Source: JAWWPG01 sp038254365
Lineage (GTDB): Bacteria; Actinomycetota; Actinomycetes; Propionibacteriales; Nocardioidaceae
NCBI GenBank assembly: GCA_038254365.1
Contig: JBBSGI010000005.1
Span: 29,655-93,654, forward strand
Reading direction: 5' to 3'
DNA: 64,000 nt
The notes under the pieces were generated by a model, which saw nothing but the letters and a program-made list of their open reading frames with translations, was not told where the DNA came from and searched no databases. A program made the position numbers and the translations under genes. This document shows, one piece after another, positions 16,753 to 24,574 of the stretch (position 1 is its first letter; every line of letters starts with the position of its first letter).

Positions 16753-18459
16753 ATGGCGGACCACGACAACGACACCGACAGCGACCGGGGCCGGCGGCGC
16801 TGGGAGCAGCGTTACGCGGCATCGCACGTCCGTGATGTCGACTTCACCACGCTGTCGGGCGTCGAGGTGGACCCCGTCTACGGGCCGGAGCCTGGAGCCA
16901 CCCAGCCCGGCTTCGAGCGGATCGGCTGGCCGGGGGAGTACCCCTTCACCCGCGGCCTGTACCCAACGGGCTACCGCGGTCGCAGCTGGACGATCCGCCA
17001 GTTCGCCGGGTTCGGCAACGCGGCTCAGACCAACGAGCGCTACAAGTTGATCCTCGGTCACGGCGGAGGGGGACTCTCGGTGGCGTTCGACATGCCGACC
17101 CTGATGGGACGTGACAGCGACGACCCGCAGTCACTGGGCGAGGTCGGCCACTGCGGCGTGGCGATCGACACCGCCGTGGATATGGAGGCGCTGTTCGCGG
17201 AGATCCCGCTCGAGGACGTGACCACCTCGATGACGATCTCCGGCCCCGCGGTCCCGGTCTTCTGTATGTACCTGGTCGCCGCGGAGCGTCAGGGTGCAGA
17301 CATCGCCAAGCTCAACGGCACCCTGCAGACCGACATCTTCAAGGAGTACATCGCGCAGAAGGAGTGGCTGTTCCCACCCGCACCGCACCTGCGTCTCATC
17401 GGCGACCTGATGGAATATTGCGCGGCCCAGATCCCCGACTACAAGCCGCTGAGCGTCTCCGGCTACCACATCCGGGAGGCCGGTTCGACGGCCGCCCAGG
17501 AGCTGGCCTTCACGTTGGTCGATGGCTTCGGGTACGTCGAGCTGGGGCTGTCGCGCGGCCTCGACGTGGACGTCTTCGCGCCGGGCCTGTCGTTCTTCTT
17601 CGACGCCCACGTCGACTTCTTCGAGGAGATCGCCAAGTTCCGCGCCGCCCGCCGCATCTGGGCCCGTTGGATGCGCGACGTCTATGGCGCGGAGACCGAG
17701 CGGGCGCAGTGGCTCCGGTTCCACACCCAGACGGCCGGGGTCTCGCTCACGGCTCAGCAGCCGTACAACAACGTGGTGCGGACCGCCGTCGAGGCCCTCG
17801 CCGCCGTGCTTGGTGGCACCAACTCGCTGCACACCAACGCCCTCGACGAGACGCTCGCCCTGCCGACCGAGCAAGCGGCCGAGATCGCGCTCCGCACCCA
17901 GCAGGTGCTGATGGAAGAGACCGGCGTCGTCAACGTCGCCGACCCGCTCGGCGGGTCGTGGTACGTCGAGGCGCTGACCGACCGGCTCGAGGCCGAAGCG
18001 GAGGCGATCTTCGCCAAGGTGAGGGAGATGGGCGGAGGAGACGAGCGCAAACACGAGATCGGGCCGATGACGAGCGGCATCCTGCGCGGGATCGAGGACG
18101 GCTGGTTCATGTCCGAGATCGCCGAGGCGGCCTTCCAGTACCAGCGTGGCCTGGAGAAGGGTGACAAGCGGGTCGTCGGCGTCAACTGCCACACCGCCTC
18201 GGTTTCCCACGACCTGGAGATCATGCGGGTCTCCCACGAGGTCGAGCTGGACCAGGTGCGCGACCTGGCTGAGCGGCGGCACGGCCGCGACCAAGAGGCG
18301 GTCGACGAGGCCCTCGGCAGGCTACTCGAGGCGGCACGGTCGAGCGACAACATGATCCCGGCAATGCTCGACGCCGCCCGTGCGGAGGCGACGCTGGGCG
18401 AGATCTGTGATGCCCTGCGTGCCGAGTGGGGCGAGTACCGGGAGCCGGCCCGCTTCTAG
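16753..18459 (+). CDS. icmA: Isobutyryl-CoA-mutase-type acyl-CoA mutase, large subunit
   Basis: A 568-residue substrate-binding (TIM-barrel) subunit of the adenosylcobalamin-dependent acyl-CoA mutase family, without the C-terminal B12-binding domain. The two residues that discriminate substrates read as in isobutyryl-CoA mutase: Phe in TIRQFAGFGNA (Tyr in methylmalonyl-CoA mutase) and Gln in IAQKEWLFPP (Arg in methylmalonyl-CoA mutase). Length matches Streptomyces IcmA (about 566). Start ATG 16753 has GGAGG 5 nt upstream; the open frame upstream is non-coding. It would interconvert isobutyryl- and n-butyryl-CoA, joining valine breakdown to ccr. The small B12-binding partner is not in the window. 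Confidence 0.88.
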   Translation: MADHDNDTDSDRGRRRWEQRYAASHVRDVDFTTLSGVEVDPVYGPEPGATQPGFERIGWPGEYPFTRGLYPTGYRGRSWTIRQFAGFGNAAQTNERYKLILGHGGGGLSVAFDMPTLMGRDSDDPQSLGEVGHCGVAIDTAVDMEALFAEIPLEDVTTSMTISGPAVPVFCMYLVAAERQGADIAKLNGTLQTDIFKEYIAQKEWLFPPAPHLRLIGDLMEYCAAQIPDYKPLSVSGYHIREAGSTAAQELAFTLVDGFGYVELGLSRGLDVDVFAPGLSFFFDAHVDFFEEIAKFRAARRIWARWMRDVYGAETERAQWLRFHTQTAGVSLTAQQPYNNVVRTAVEALAAVLGGTNSLHTNALDETLALPTEQAAEIALRTQQVLMEETGVVNVADPLGGSWYVEALTDRLEAEAEAIFAKVREMGGGDERKHEIGPMTSGILRGIEDGWFMSEIAEAAFQYQRGLEKGDKRVVGVNCHTASVSHDLEIMRVSHEVELDQVRDLAERRHGRDQEAVDEALGRLLEAARSSDNMIPAMLDAARAEATLGEICDALRAEWGEYREPARF

Positions 18460-18476
18460 TCTCCGCCCGGAGGGCT

Positions 18477-18491
18477 AAAAACCGGTTGTCC
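18477..18491 (+). promoter_or_regulatory. WhiB7-like promoter element (AT-tract plus -35)
   Basis: An A5 tract (18477-18481) followed by CCGG and TTGTCC (18486-18491) in otherwise GC-rich DNA. WhiB7/WblC-dependent promoters carry an AT-rich stretch just upstream of the -35 hexamer. The -10 is not clear (TGCACT at 18 bp is weak). The assignment rests on pattern and on the antibiotic-resistance type of the downstream gene. Confidence 0.45.
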
Positions 18492-18547
18492 TGGGCGCAT
18501 CGCGTCTGGTGCACTCGGGACCACAGTCGTCGATGAAGGAGCAGGGC

Positions 18548-18646
18548 ATGCGAGCAGCATTCATGTGCACGGTCAGGGTTATCCACCTCTCCGAAGGACA
18601 TGACGCTCGATGCGAACGCTCAACCTGGGAATCGTCGCGCATGTAA
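18548..18646 (+). CDS. Putative 32-codon leader peptide upstream of ribosome-protection gene
   Basis: A short ORF beginning MRAAFMCTVRVIHL and ending in TAA at 18644-18646. Its ATG has an excellent Shine-Dalgarno (AAGGAG, 6 nt spacing), better than that of the downstream gene. It overlaps the start of the ribosome-protection GTPase by 37 bp in another frame. Translation of a leader overlapping the resistance gene is a known way to sense ribosome stalling (Tet(M) and WhiB7-regulon genes), so I infer an attenuation or coupling role. It could still be chance. Confidence 0.4.
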   Translation: MRAAFMCTVRVIHLSEGHDARCERSTWESSRM

Positions 18647-20589
18647 ACGCGGGCAAGACCAGCCTGACCGAGCGGCTCCTCTACGCCGCCGGAGTCATCG
18701 ACGAGGTCGGCAGCGTCGACGACGGGACCACCCAAGCCGACACGCTGGCGCTCGAGCGACGGCGCGGCATCACGATCAAGTCGGCGGTGGTGTCGTTCGT
18801 CGTCGGCGATGTCACAGTCAACCTCATCGACACCCCCGGACACCCCGACTTCATCGCCGAGGTCGAACGGGTGCTCAGCGTGCTCGATGGCGCGGTACTC
18901 GTGGTCTCCGCGGTCGAGGGGGTGCAGCCGCAGACCCGCATCCTGAGCCGGGCCCTGCAGCGGCGGGGCGTCCCGATGCTAGTCTTCGTCAACAAGCTCG
19001 ACCGGGTCGGTGCCGACGATGCGAGGGTGCTTCACGACCTGGCCGGGACGCTCGGGCTCGCGCCGATCGCGCTGGCCTCGACCAGCCGTCTCGGCACCCG
19101 GCAGGCTTCGGCTGCGCCGTACGACGACGATGACCCGGCCTTCAGGACGCGGCTGCTCGACCTCCTCGCGGAGCACGACGACGCATTGTTGGCCAGCTAT
19201 CTGGCTCACCCGGCTGAGATCACGTACGCGCGACTGCGGGCAGAGCTGGGTAGCCTGACCGGACGGGCCCGCGTGCACCCGGTTCTGCTGGGCTCAGCGA
19301 TCACCGGCGCCGGTGTCGACTCGTTGCTCGAGGCGCTGGTCGAGCTGCTGCCGGCTCGACACGGGAACCTCGATGCGCCCGTGGCCGGAACCGTCTTCAA
19401 GGTGGAACGCGGACCGGCGGGCGAAAAGGTCAGCTTCGTCCGGATGCGCTCGGGGATATTGAAGACCCGCGACTGGATGCAGGTCGTCAGTGGGGGTATC
19501 CGGGATGCAGACGCGGATGCCGGTACTGAGCATCGGGTGACGGCGATTAGGGTGTTCGAGCAGGGCTCCGCGGTGCCCCGCGGGTCAGTGTCCGCTGGCC
19601 AGATCGCGAAGGTCTGGGGACTCGGAGGCGCCACCGTCGGGGCGTCCCTCGGTGTGCCGCCGGCGACTCGGGAGGAGTTCCGGTTCGCGCCGCCCACCCT
19701 GGAGACCGTCGTGACCGCGAGCAGACCTGGAGACCGGCGAGCCCTCCACCTGGCGCTCAGCCAGCTGGCCGAGCAGGACCCGCTGATCAACCTCCGCTCG
19801 AACCACGACGGCGATGAGACCGCGCTCTCCCTCTACGGCGAGGTACAGAAGGAGGTCATCGGCGAGACGTTGCTGGCCGACTTCGGTGTCGCGGTGGAGT
19901 TCCGCGAGTCCACGACGATCTGCATCGAGCGGCCCGTCAACCCGGGTGAGGCGATGGAGCCGATCCCGTCGGGCCGGTCGGCCGAGCACCCGCTGCTGGC
20001 CGGGCTGGGACTCTGCCTCGAGCCACTCCCGGTCGGCTCCGGGGTCGAGTTCGGGCTCCAGATCGAGCGCGGCTCCCTGCCTCGGGCGTTTCTCACGGCT
20101 GTCGAGGAGTCCGTGCCGACGGGTCTGAGCCACGGCCTGGCCGGCTGGCAGGTCACCGACTGCCGGGTGAGCATCACCGACTCGCACTACTGGGCGCGAC
20201 AGAGCCACGCTCACGGCACGTTCGACCGAAGCATGTCCACGACGGCCGACGACTTTCGCAGCCTCACGCCGATCGTACTGAGGAGGGCGCTGCGTCGGGC
20301 CGGGACCGTCGTATGCGAGCCCATGCACCGGTTTCGCCTCGAGATCCCGTCGGACCTGGTGGGGTCGCTGCTCCCCGTGCTCACCAGGCTCGGGGCCGAA
20401 CCGCGGCAACCCGAGCCGCGCGGGACGTCGTACCGGATCGCCGGCGACATTCCGGCGGCTGCCGTGCACGCCCTGCACCAGCAGCTGCCGACGCTCACCC
20501 GCGGTGACGGCGTGCTGGAGTGCGTCTTCGACCATTACCGCCCGGTCCACGGCACGGTCCCGACCCGCCCTCGCGGTTCACTACGATGA
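18610..20589 (+). CDS. Tet(M)/OtrA-like ribosomal protection GTPase
   Basis: A 659-residue EF-G-like translational GTPase with G1 AHVNAGKT, G2 RRGITI, G3 DTPGHPDF, G4 NKLD and G5 GSA. It also has EF-G domains III-V, including STTADDFRSLTPIVLRRAL near the domain IV tip and the C-terminal YRPVHG, both features of the Tet(M)/Tet(O)/OtrA class rather than of canonical EF-G. Length is close to Streptomyces OtrA (about 663). Such proteins remove tetracycline from the ribosome; chromosomal actinobacterial members may be intrinsic or may act on other stalls. The ATG at 18610 has AAGGA 11 nt upstream. A WhiB7-like element and a leader ORF precede it. Confidence 0.88.
   Translation: MRTLNLGIVAHVNAGKTSLTERLLYAAGVIDEVGSVDDGTTQADTLALERRRGITIKSAVVSFVVGDVTVNLIDTPGHPDFIAEVERVLSVLDGAVLVVSAVEGVQPQTRILSRALQRRGVPMLVFVNKLDRVGADDARVLHDLAGTLGLAPIALASTSRLGTRQASAAPYDDDDPAFRTRLLDLLAEHDDALLASYLAHPAEITYARLRAELGSLTGRARVHPVLLGSAITGAGVDSLLEALVELLPARHGNLDAPVAGTVFKVERGPAGEKVSFVRMRSGILKTRDWMQVVSGGIRDADADAGTEHRVTAIRVFEQGSAVPRGSVSAGQIAKVWGLGGATVGASLGVPPATREEFRFAPPTLETVVTASRPGDRRALHLALSQLAEQDPLINLRSNHDGDETALSLYGEVQKEVIGETLLADFGVAVEFRESTTICIERPVNPGEAMEPIPSGRSAEHPLLAGLGLCLEPLPVGSGVEFGLQIERGSLPRAFLTAVEESVPTGLSHGLAGWQVTDCRVSITDSHYWARQSHAHGTFDRSMSTTADDFRSLTPIVLRRALRRAGTVVCEPMHRFRLEIPSDLVGSLLPVLTRLGAEPRQPEPRGTSYRIAGDIPAAAVHALHQQLPTLTRGDGVLECVFDHYRPVHGTVPTRPRGSLR
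20582..20587 (+). promoter_or_regulatory. -10 element of leaderless promoter (CnoX-like gene)
   Basis: TACGAT ends 6 nt before the ATG at 20594 and lies over the 3' end of the upstream gene. GAGGG sits within the 6-nt gap, too close to act as a Shine-Dalgarno. Confidence 0.5.
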
Positions 20590-20593
20590 GGGC

Positions 20594-21499
20594 ATGACGA
20601 CACCGCAGTTCTCGCGGCCGGGTGCGGTCGACCTTTCCGCGTTCCGCCCCACGACGGCGCGGCCCGCCGCAGCCGGCACCGGGTCCTTCGTGGTGGAGGT
20701 CGTGGGTGAGGAGTCCCTCGGCGCCGAGGTCGTCGACCGCTCGATGTCGGTGGTGGTGCTGCTAAGCGTCTGGGCGCCCGACGTCCCCGAGTCGGTGCAG
20801 ATCAACGAGACCCTCACCAGGTTGGCGGGCGAGTTCGGCGGCCGCTTCGTGCTTGCGACGCTGGACGCCCAGGCGAACGCCGCGCTTGTCTCGGCGATCG
20901 GTATCCCGAGCGTGCCCCTGGTCGCGGCCGCACTCCGTGGCCAGCTCGCCCCCCTTTTCCAGGAGCCACTGCCCGAGGCGGAGATGCGCGCGGTCATCCA
21001 GCAGATCCTGCAGGCGGCCGCAGCCAACGGCATTACGGGGACGGCGGAGCCGACGGAGCCACCGGTCGACGAGGCGGTGGAAGAACCTCCGTCAAGATTC
21101 CCCGACGCCGAGGACGCCCTGCTGCGGGGAGACCTCGACGAGGCGATCTCGCAATACGAGGCGGCGCTGGCGAGGTTTCCGGCCGACCTCGAGGCAGCCG
21201 AGGGCCTGAGCCGGGCCCGGCTGATGAAGCGGACGGACGGGGTGGACCAGGCGGCGGCCCGTGCGGCGGCAGCGGGGGCGCCCGACGAGGTCGACGCGCA
21301 GACCTTGGTTGCCGACCTCGACCTGCTGGGCGGCAACGTCGACGACGCGTTCACCCGGCTGCTCGACCTGGTCCGACGTACCAGCGAAACCGACCGCGAC
21401 GCAGCGCGGCGGCACCTGCTGGACCTGTTTGCGATCGTTGGCGACGCCGATCCCCGAGTCGGCAAGGCCCGCCGGGCTCTTACCGCGGCGCTCTTCTGA
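20594..21499 (+). CDS. Thioredoxin-fold/TPR protein (CnoX/YbbN-like)
   Basis: A 301-residue cytoplasmic protein with an N-terminal thioredoxin fold (about 30-135) and a C-terminal helical TPR region (about 155-300, beginning FPDAEDALLRGDLDEAISQYEAAL). The position of the thioredoxin CxxC reads WAPDVPES, so both redox cysteines are missing. The domain order and length match CnoX/YbbN co-chaperones that hand clients to chaperonins. The start at the first ATG with thioredoxin-fold similarity excludes the upstream frame extension. It is immediately followed by the remains of a methyltransferase gene. Confidence 0.85.
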   Translation: MTTPQFSRPGAVDLSAFRPTTARPAAAGTGSFVVEVVGEESLGAEVVDRSMSVVVLLSVWAPDVPESVQINETLTRLAGEFGGRFVLATLDAQANAALVSAIGIPSVPLVAAALRGQLAPLFQEPLPEAEMRAVIQQILQAAAANGITGTAEPTEPPVDEAVEEPPSRFPDAEDALLRGDLDEAISQYEAALARFPADLEAAEGLSRARLMKRTDGVDQAAARAAAAGAPDEVDAQTLVADLDLLGGNVDDAFTRLLDLVRRTSETDRDAARRHLLDLFAIVGDADPRVGKARRALTAALF

Positions 21500-21500
21500 G

Positions 21501-22310
21501 ACGGCCAGCACTGGCTCCGAGCGCCGCTTCACCGGCTCCATCCCCGACATCTACGACGAGCTCAAGGGTCCGGTGTTCTTCCAGCCCTATGCGGAGGACA
21601 CGGCGTCGCGGATGGCCCGGCCGATCCCTCACCAGGTTCTGGAGGTTGCTGCCGGCACCGGCATCCTCCCCCGCGCGATCGTGAGCAGTGTCCGTCGGCG
21701 CAAGTTCTCGCCACCGACCTCAAGCAGCCCATGTTGGACCGTGCGGCGTCACTCCTCTCGCACCCGGCAGTCACCTGGCAGCAGGCCGACGCGATGGCGC
21801 TCCCGGTCGAAGACGGCTCGTGCGACGTCGTAGCGTGCCAGTTCGGGGTGATGTTTTCCCCGACCGCCGGGTCGCCTTCCGGGAGGCCCGCAGGGCGCTC
21901 ACGCAGCAGGGGCACTTCCTCTTCACCAGCTGGGACAGCGTGGAGGCGAACCCGACCGACGCGGCGACCAGGGATGCCATGACGAGGTTTTTCCCGACGA
22001 CCCGCCGACGTTTCTGGAGCGGACTCCGCACGGGTACCACGACGTGGACGTGATCCGCAGGGATCTGGAGGCGGCTGGTTTCACCGATGTGCAGATCGAG
22101 ACGCTGGCGCTGGTCGGTGCGCCGCGACCCGCCCTGGACATCGCCCGTGCCCTCTGCACGGGCACGTCATTGCGGTTCGAGATCGAGGCCCGAGCCGCCG
22201 ACCGGCTCGACCTCGCGGTCGACACGGCCGCCCGACTCATCGCGGAGCGGCTCGGCGACGATGACGTGGCCGCGCCGCTGAGCGCCCACGTGGTCAGCGC
22301 CCGCCGCTGA
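21501..22310 (+). pseudogene. SAM-dependent methyltransferase broken by three -1 frameshifts
   Basis: The pieces, read in order through three frames, rebuild one class I methyltransferase. FTGSIPDIYDELKGPVFFQP and VLEVAAGTGI (motif I) come first; SAQVLATDLKQPML, WQQADAMALPVEDGSCDVVACQFGVMF, FPDRRVAFREARRAL and GHFLFTSWDSVEAN follow; then YHDVDVIRRDLEAAGF to the C-terminus. Each join needs one extra base: near 21691-21702, at TTTTCCCC (21854-21861) and at TTTTTCCC (21988-21995). The start codon also seems lost; an ACG at 21501 stands where ATG would fit. The 3' end overlaps glgB by 17 bp tail to tail. True decay or local sequence error cannot be separated by reading alone. Confidence 0.85.
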
Positions 22311-24573
22311 CCTCTCTCCTCCGCTCCGGCCCCGCCCGAGCGGCTCCCACTCGCGCTATCTGTGCTGAGTCGGGCGGATCCGGGAGAGGACCGGGGACGT
22401 GCCGGAACCAGACGGTGGCGATCGGCGGCAGCGAGACGGTCACGGAGTGATCGCGGCCGTGCCATGGCTCACGGAGCGCGTCGACCCCGCCGAAGTTGCC
22501 TAGCCCCGAGCCGTAGTAGGTGGCCGCGTCGGTGTTGATCACCTCCGCCCACCGCCCGCCGGCCGGCACCCCGAGCCGGTACCCATGGTGGGGCACGGCC
22601 GCGAAGTTCGAGACGCAGGCGAGGAACGAGCCTGCCCCGTCGCTGCGCACGAAGCTCAGCACGTTGTTGGTCGCGTCGTTGGCGTCGATCCAGCTGAACC
22701 CGGCGTTGTCCTGGTCGAGCCGCCACAAGGCGGCAGTGTCGACATAGGTCATGTTGAGGTCACGGACCAGCGAGTGCACCCCGCGATGCTCGATGTGCTC
22801 GAGCAGCCACCAGTCGAGCTCGCGGCTCTCCGCCCACTCCGACTCCTGAGCGAACTCCGATCCCATGAAGATCAGCTGTTTGCCGGGGTGGGCCCACAGG
22901 TAGGCGAGGTACGCCCGTAAGGAGGCCAGCTGACGCCACCGGTCGCCCGGCATCTTGCGCAGCAGGGACCCCTTTCCGTGCACCACCTCGTCGTGCGAGA
23001 TCGGCAGCACGTAGTTCTCCGCGTAGGCGTACATCATCGCGAACGTCATCTGGTGGTGGTGGTACTGACGGTGAATGGGGTCATGGGCGAGGTAGCCCAG
23101 CGTGTCGTGCATCCAGCCCATGTTCCACTTGAAGCCGAACCCGAGACCGCCGAGATGCGTCGCCCGGGTGACGCCGGGCCAGGCCGTCGACTCCTCGGCG
23201 ATCGTGGTGATGCCGGGCACCCGCTTGTACGCGGTGGCGTTGACCTCCTGCAGAAACGCCACCGCCTCGAGGTTCTCGCGCCCCCCGTAGACGTTCGGCG
23301 TCCACTCCCCGGCGTTGCGGGAGTAGTCGAGGTAGAGCATGGAGGCGACGCCGTCGACGCGCAGGCCGTCTGCGTGGAACTCCTCCAGCCAGTACAGCGC
23401 GTTCGCCACCAGAAAGTTGCGCACCTCCCGGCGTCCGAAGTTGAAGATGTACGAGCCCCATTCGGGATGCCACCCGCGCTGCGGGTCGGGGTCCTCGTAC
23501 AACGCCGTGCCGTCGAAGTCGACCAGGGCAAAGCCGTCGGTCGCGAAATGGCCGGGGACCCAGTCGAGGATCACCCCGATGCCGGCCTGGTGCATCCGGT
23601 CGACGAAGTAGCGGAAGTCGTCGGGGGTGCCGAACCGGGACGTCGGGGCGAAGAACGACGTGACGTGGTAGCCCCACGAGCCGCCGAAGGGATGCTCCAT
23701 CACCGGCATCAGCTCGACGTGGGTGAAGCCCAGGTCGGCGACGTAGGCGACCAGCTCCTCGGCGAGCTCCCGATAGCTTCTGCCCTTGCGCCAGGACGCG
23801 AGGTGCACCTCGTAGATGCTCATCGGCGCCTCGACAGGCGTCCGGGCCGCCCGGCGCTCCAGCCAGTCGGCGTCGCCCCATTGGTAGCTGGAGGCGAACA
23901 CGACCGAAGCCCGCTCGGGCGGCACCTGGGTGTGCTGGGCCATCGGGTCGGCCTTCTGCCGCCAGACGCCGTCCGCGCCGCACACCTCGTACTTGTACAT
24001 CGTGCCGCTGCCGACCGCGGGGACGAACAGCTCCCAGACCCCCGACTGGCCGAGCATCCGCATGGGGTGAGCGCGACCGTCCCAGAAGTTGAAGTCCGCG
24101 GTCACCCGTACCCCTTGGGCGTTCGGTGCCCAGACGGCGAAGGAGGTGCCGACCACCGCGCCCGGTGGCGACTCGTAGCGGTGGACGTGAGCGCCGAGGA
24201 CCTGCCACAGCTGCTCATGACGGCCCTCGTTGATCAGGTGCTGGTCGAGCTGGCGGACGGTGGGCAGGTAGCGGTAGGGGTCGTCGACGGTGGCCGGAGC
24301 CGAGTCGTCGTACTCCACCTCGAGCCGGTAATCGGCGACCTCGGCCTCCGGAAGCACCCCGACCCAGATGCCGTGCAGCTCGTGCTCCATCGGCACCGCC
24401 GTGCCGCTCCAGCTCACCGACACCCGCCGGGCCATTGGCCGGAGGGTGCGCACCGTGACCGAGCCGGCGTACGGATGTGGTCCGAGGATGTCGTGCGGGC
24501 TGTGATGCGTGCCCGCGACCAGGCGGTCCAGCTGGTCGCGGGCGACCGGCTGTGCGGCCAACTCCGTTGTCAT
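22294..24573 (-). CDS. glgB: 1,4-alpha-glucan branching enzyme
   Basis: A 759-residue GH13 enzyme that cuts alpha-1,4 chains and re-attaches them through alpha-1,6 bonds. N-terminal carbohydrate-binding and CBM48 domains (about 1-225) precede the catalytic barrel. The conserved regions are DWVPGHFATD, GLRVDGVASMLY with the nucleophile Asp, TIAEES with the acid/base Glu, and LPISHDEVVHGKGS. The ATG at 24573 is 1 bp from the mak stop; the longer upstream frame is non-coding. It is the last gene of the glgE-treS-mak-glgB operon, where it branches the linear chains made by GlgE. Confidence 0.97.
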   Translation of the reverse strand: MTTELAAQPVARDQLDRLVAGTHHSPHDILGPHPYAGSVTVRTLRPMARRVSVSWSGTAVPMEHELHGIWVGVLPEAEVADYRLEVEYDDSAPATVDDPYRYLPTVRQLDQHLINEGRHEQLWQVLGAHVHRYESPPGAVVGTSFAVWAPNAQGVRVTADFNFWDGRAHPMRMLGQSGVWELFVPAVGSGTMYKYEVCGADGVWRQKADPMAQHTQVPPERASVVFASSYQWGDADWLERRAARTPVEAPMSIYEVHLASWRKGRSYRELAEELVAYVADLGFTHVELMPVMEHPFGGSWGYHVTSFFAPTSRFGTPDDFRYFVDRMHQAGIGVILDWVPGHFATDGFALVDFDGTALYEDPDPQRGWHPEWGSYIFNFGRREVRNFLVANALYWLEEFHADGLRVDGVASMLYLDYSRNAGEWTPNVYGGRENLEAVAFLQEVNATAYKRVPGITTIAEESTAWPGVTRATHLGGLGFGFKWNMGWMHDTLGYLAHDPIHRQYHHHQMTFAMMYAYAENYVLPISHDEVVHGKGSLLRKMPGDRWRQLASLRAYLAYLWAHPGKQLIFMGSEFAQESEWAESRELDWWLLEHIEHRGVHSLVRDLNMTYVDTAALWRLDQDNAGFSWIDANDATNNVLSFVRSDGAGSFLACVSNFAAVPHHGYRLGVPAGGRWAEVINTDAATYYGSGLGNFGGVDALREPWHGRDHSVTVSLPPIATVWFRHVPGPLPDPPDSAQIARVGAARAGPERRREVSGGR

Positions 24574-24574
24574 G

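Noticed and set aside
18460..18480. Terminator after the mutase gene
   Set aside because: The CTCCG-CC-CGGAG inverted repeat has only a 5-bp stem with a 2-nt loop; too small to call.
18600..19133. 177-codon frame starting 10 bp before the ribosome-protection gene
   Set aside because: Arg-rich shadow of the GTPase gene; the GTPase motifs are in the frame starting at 18610.
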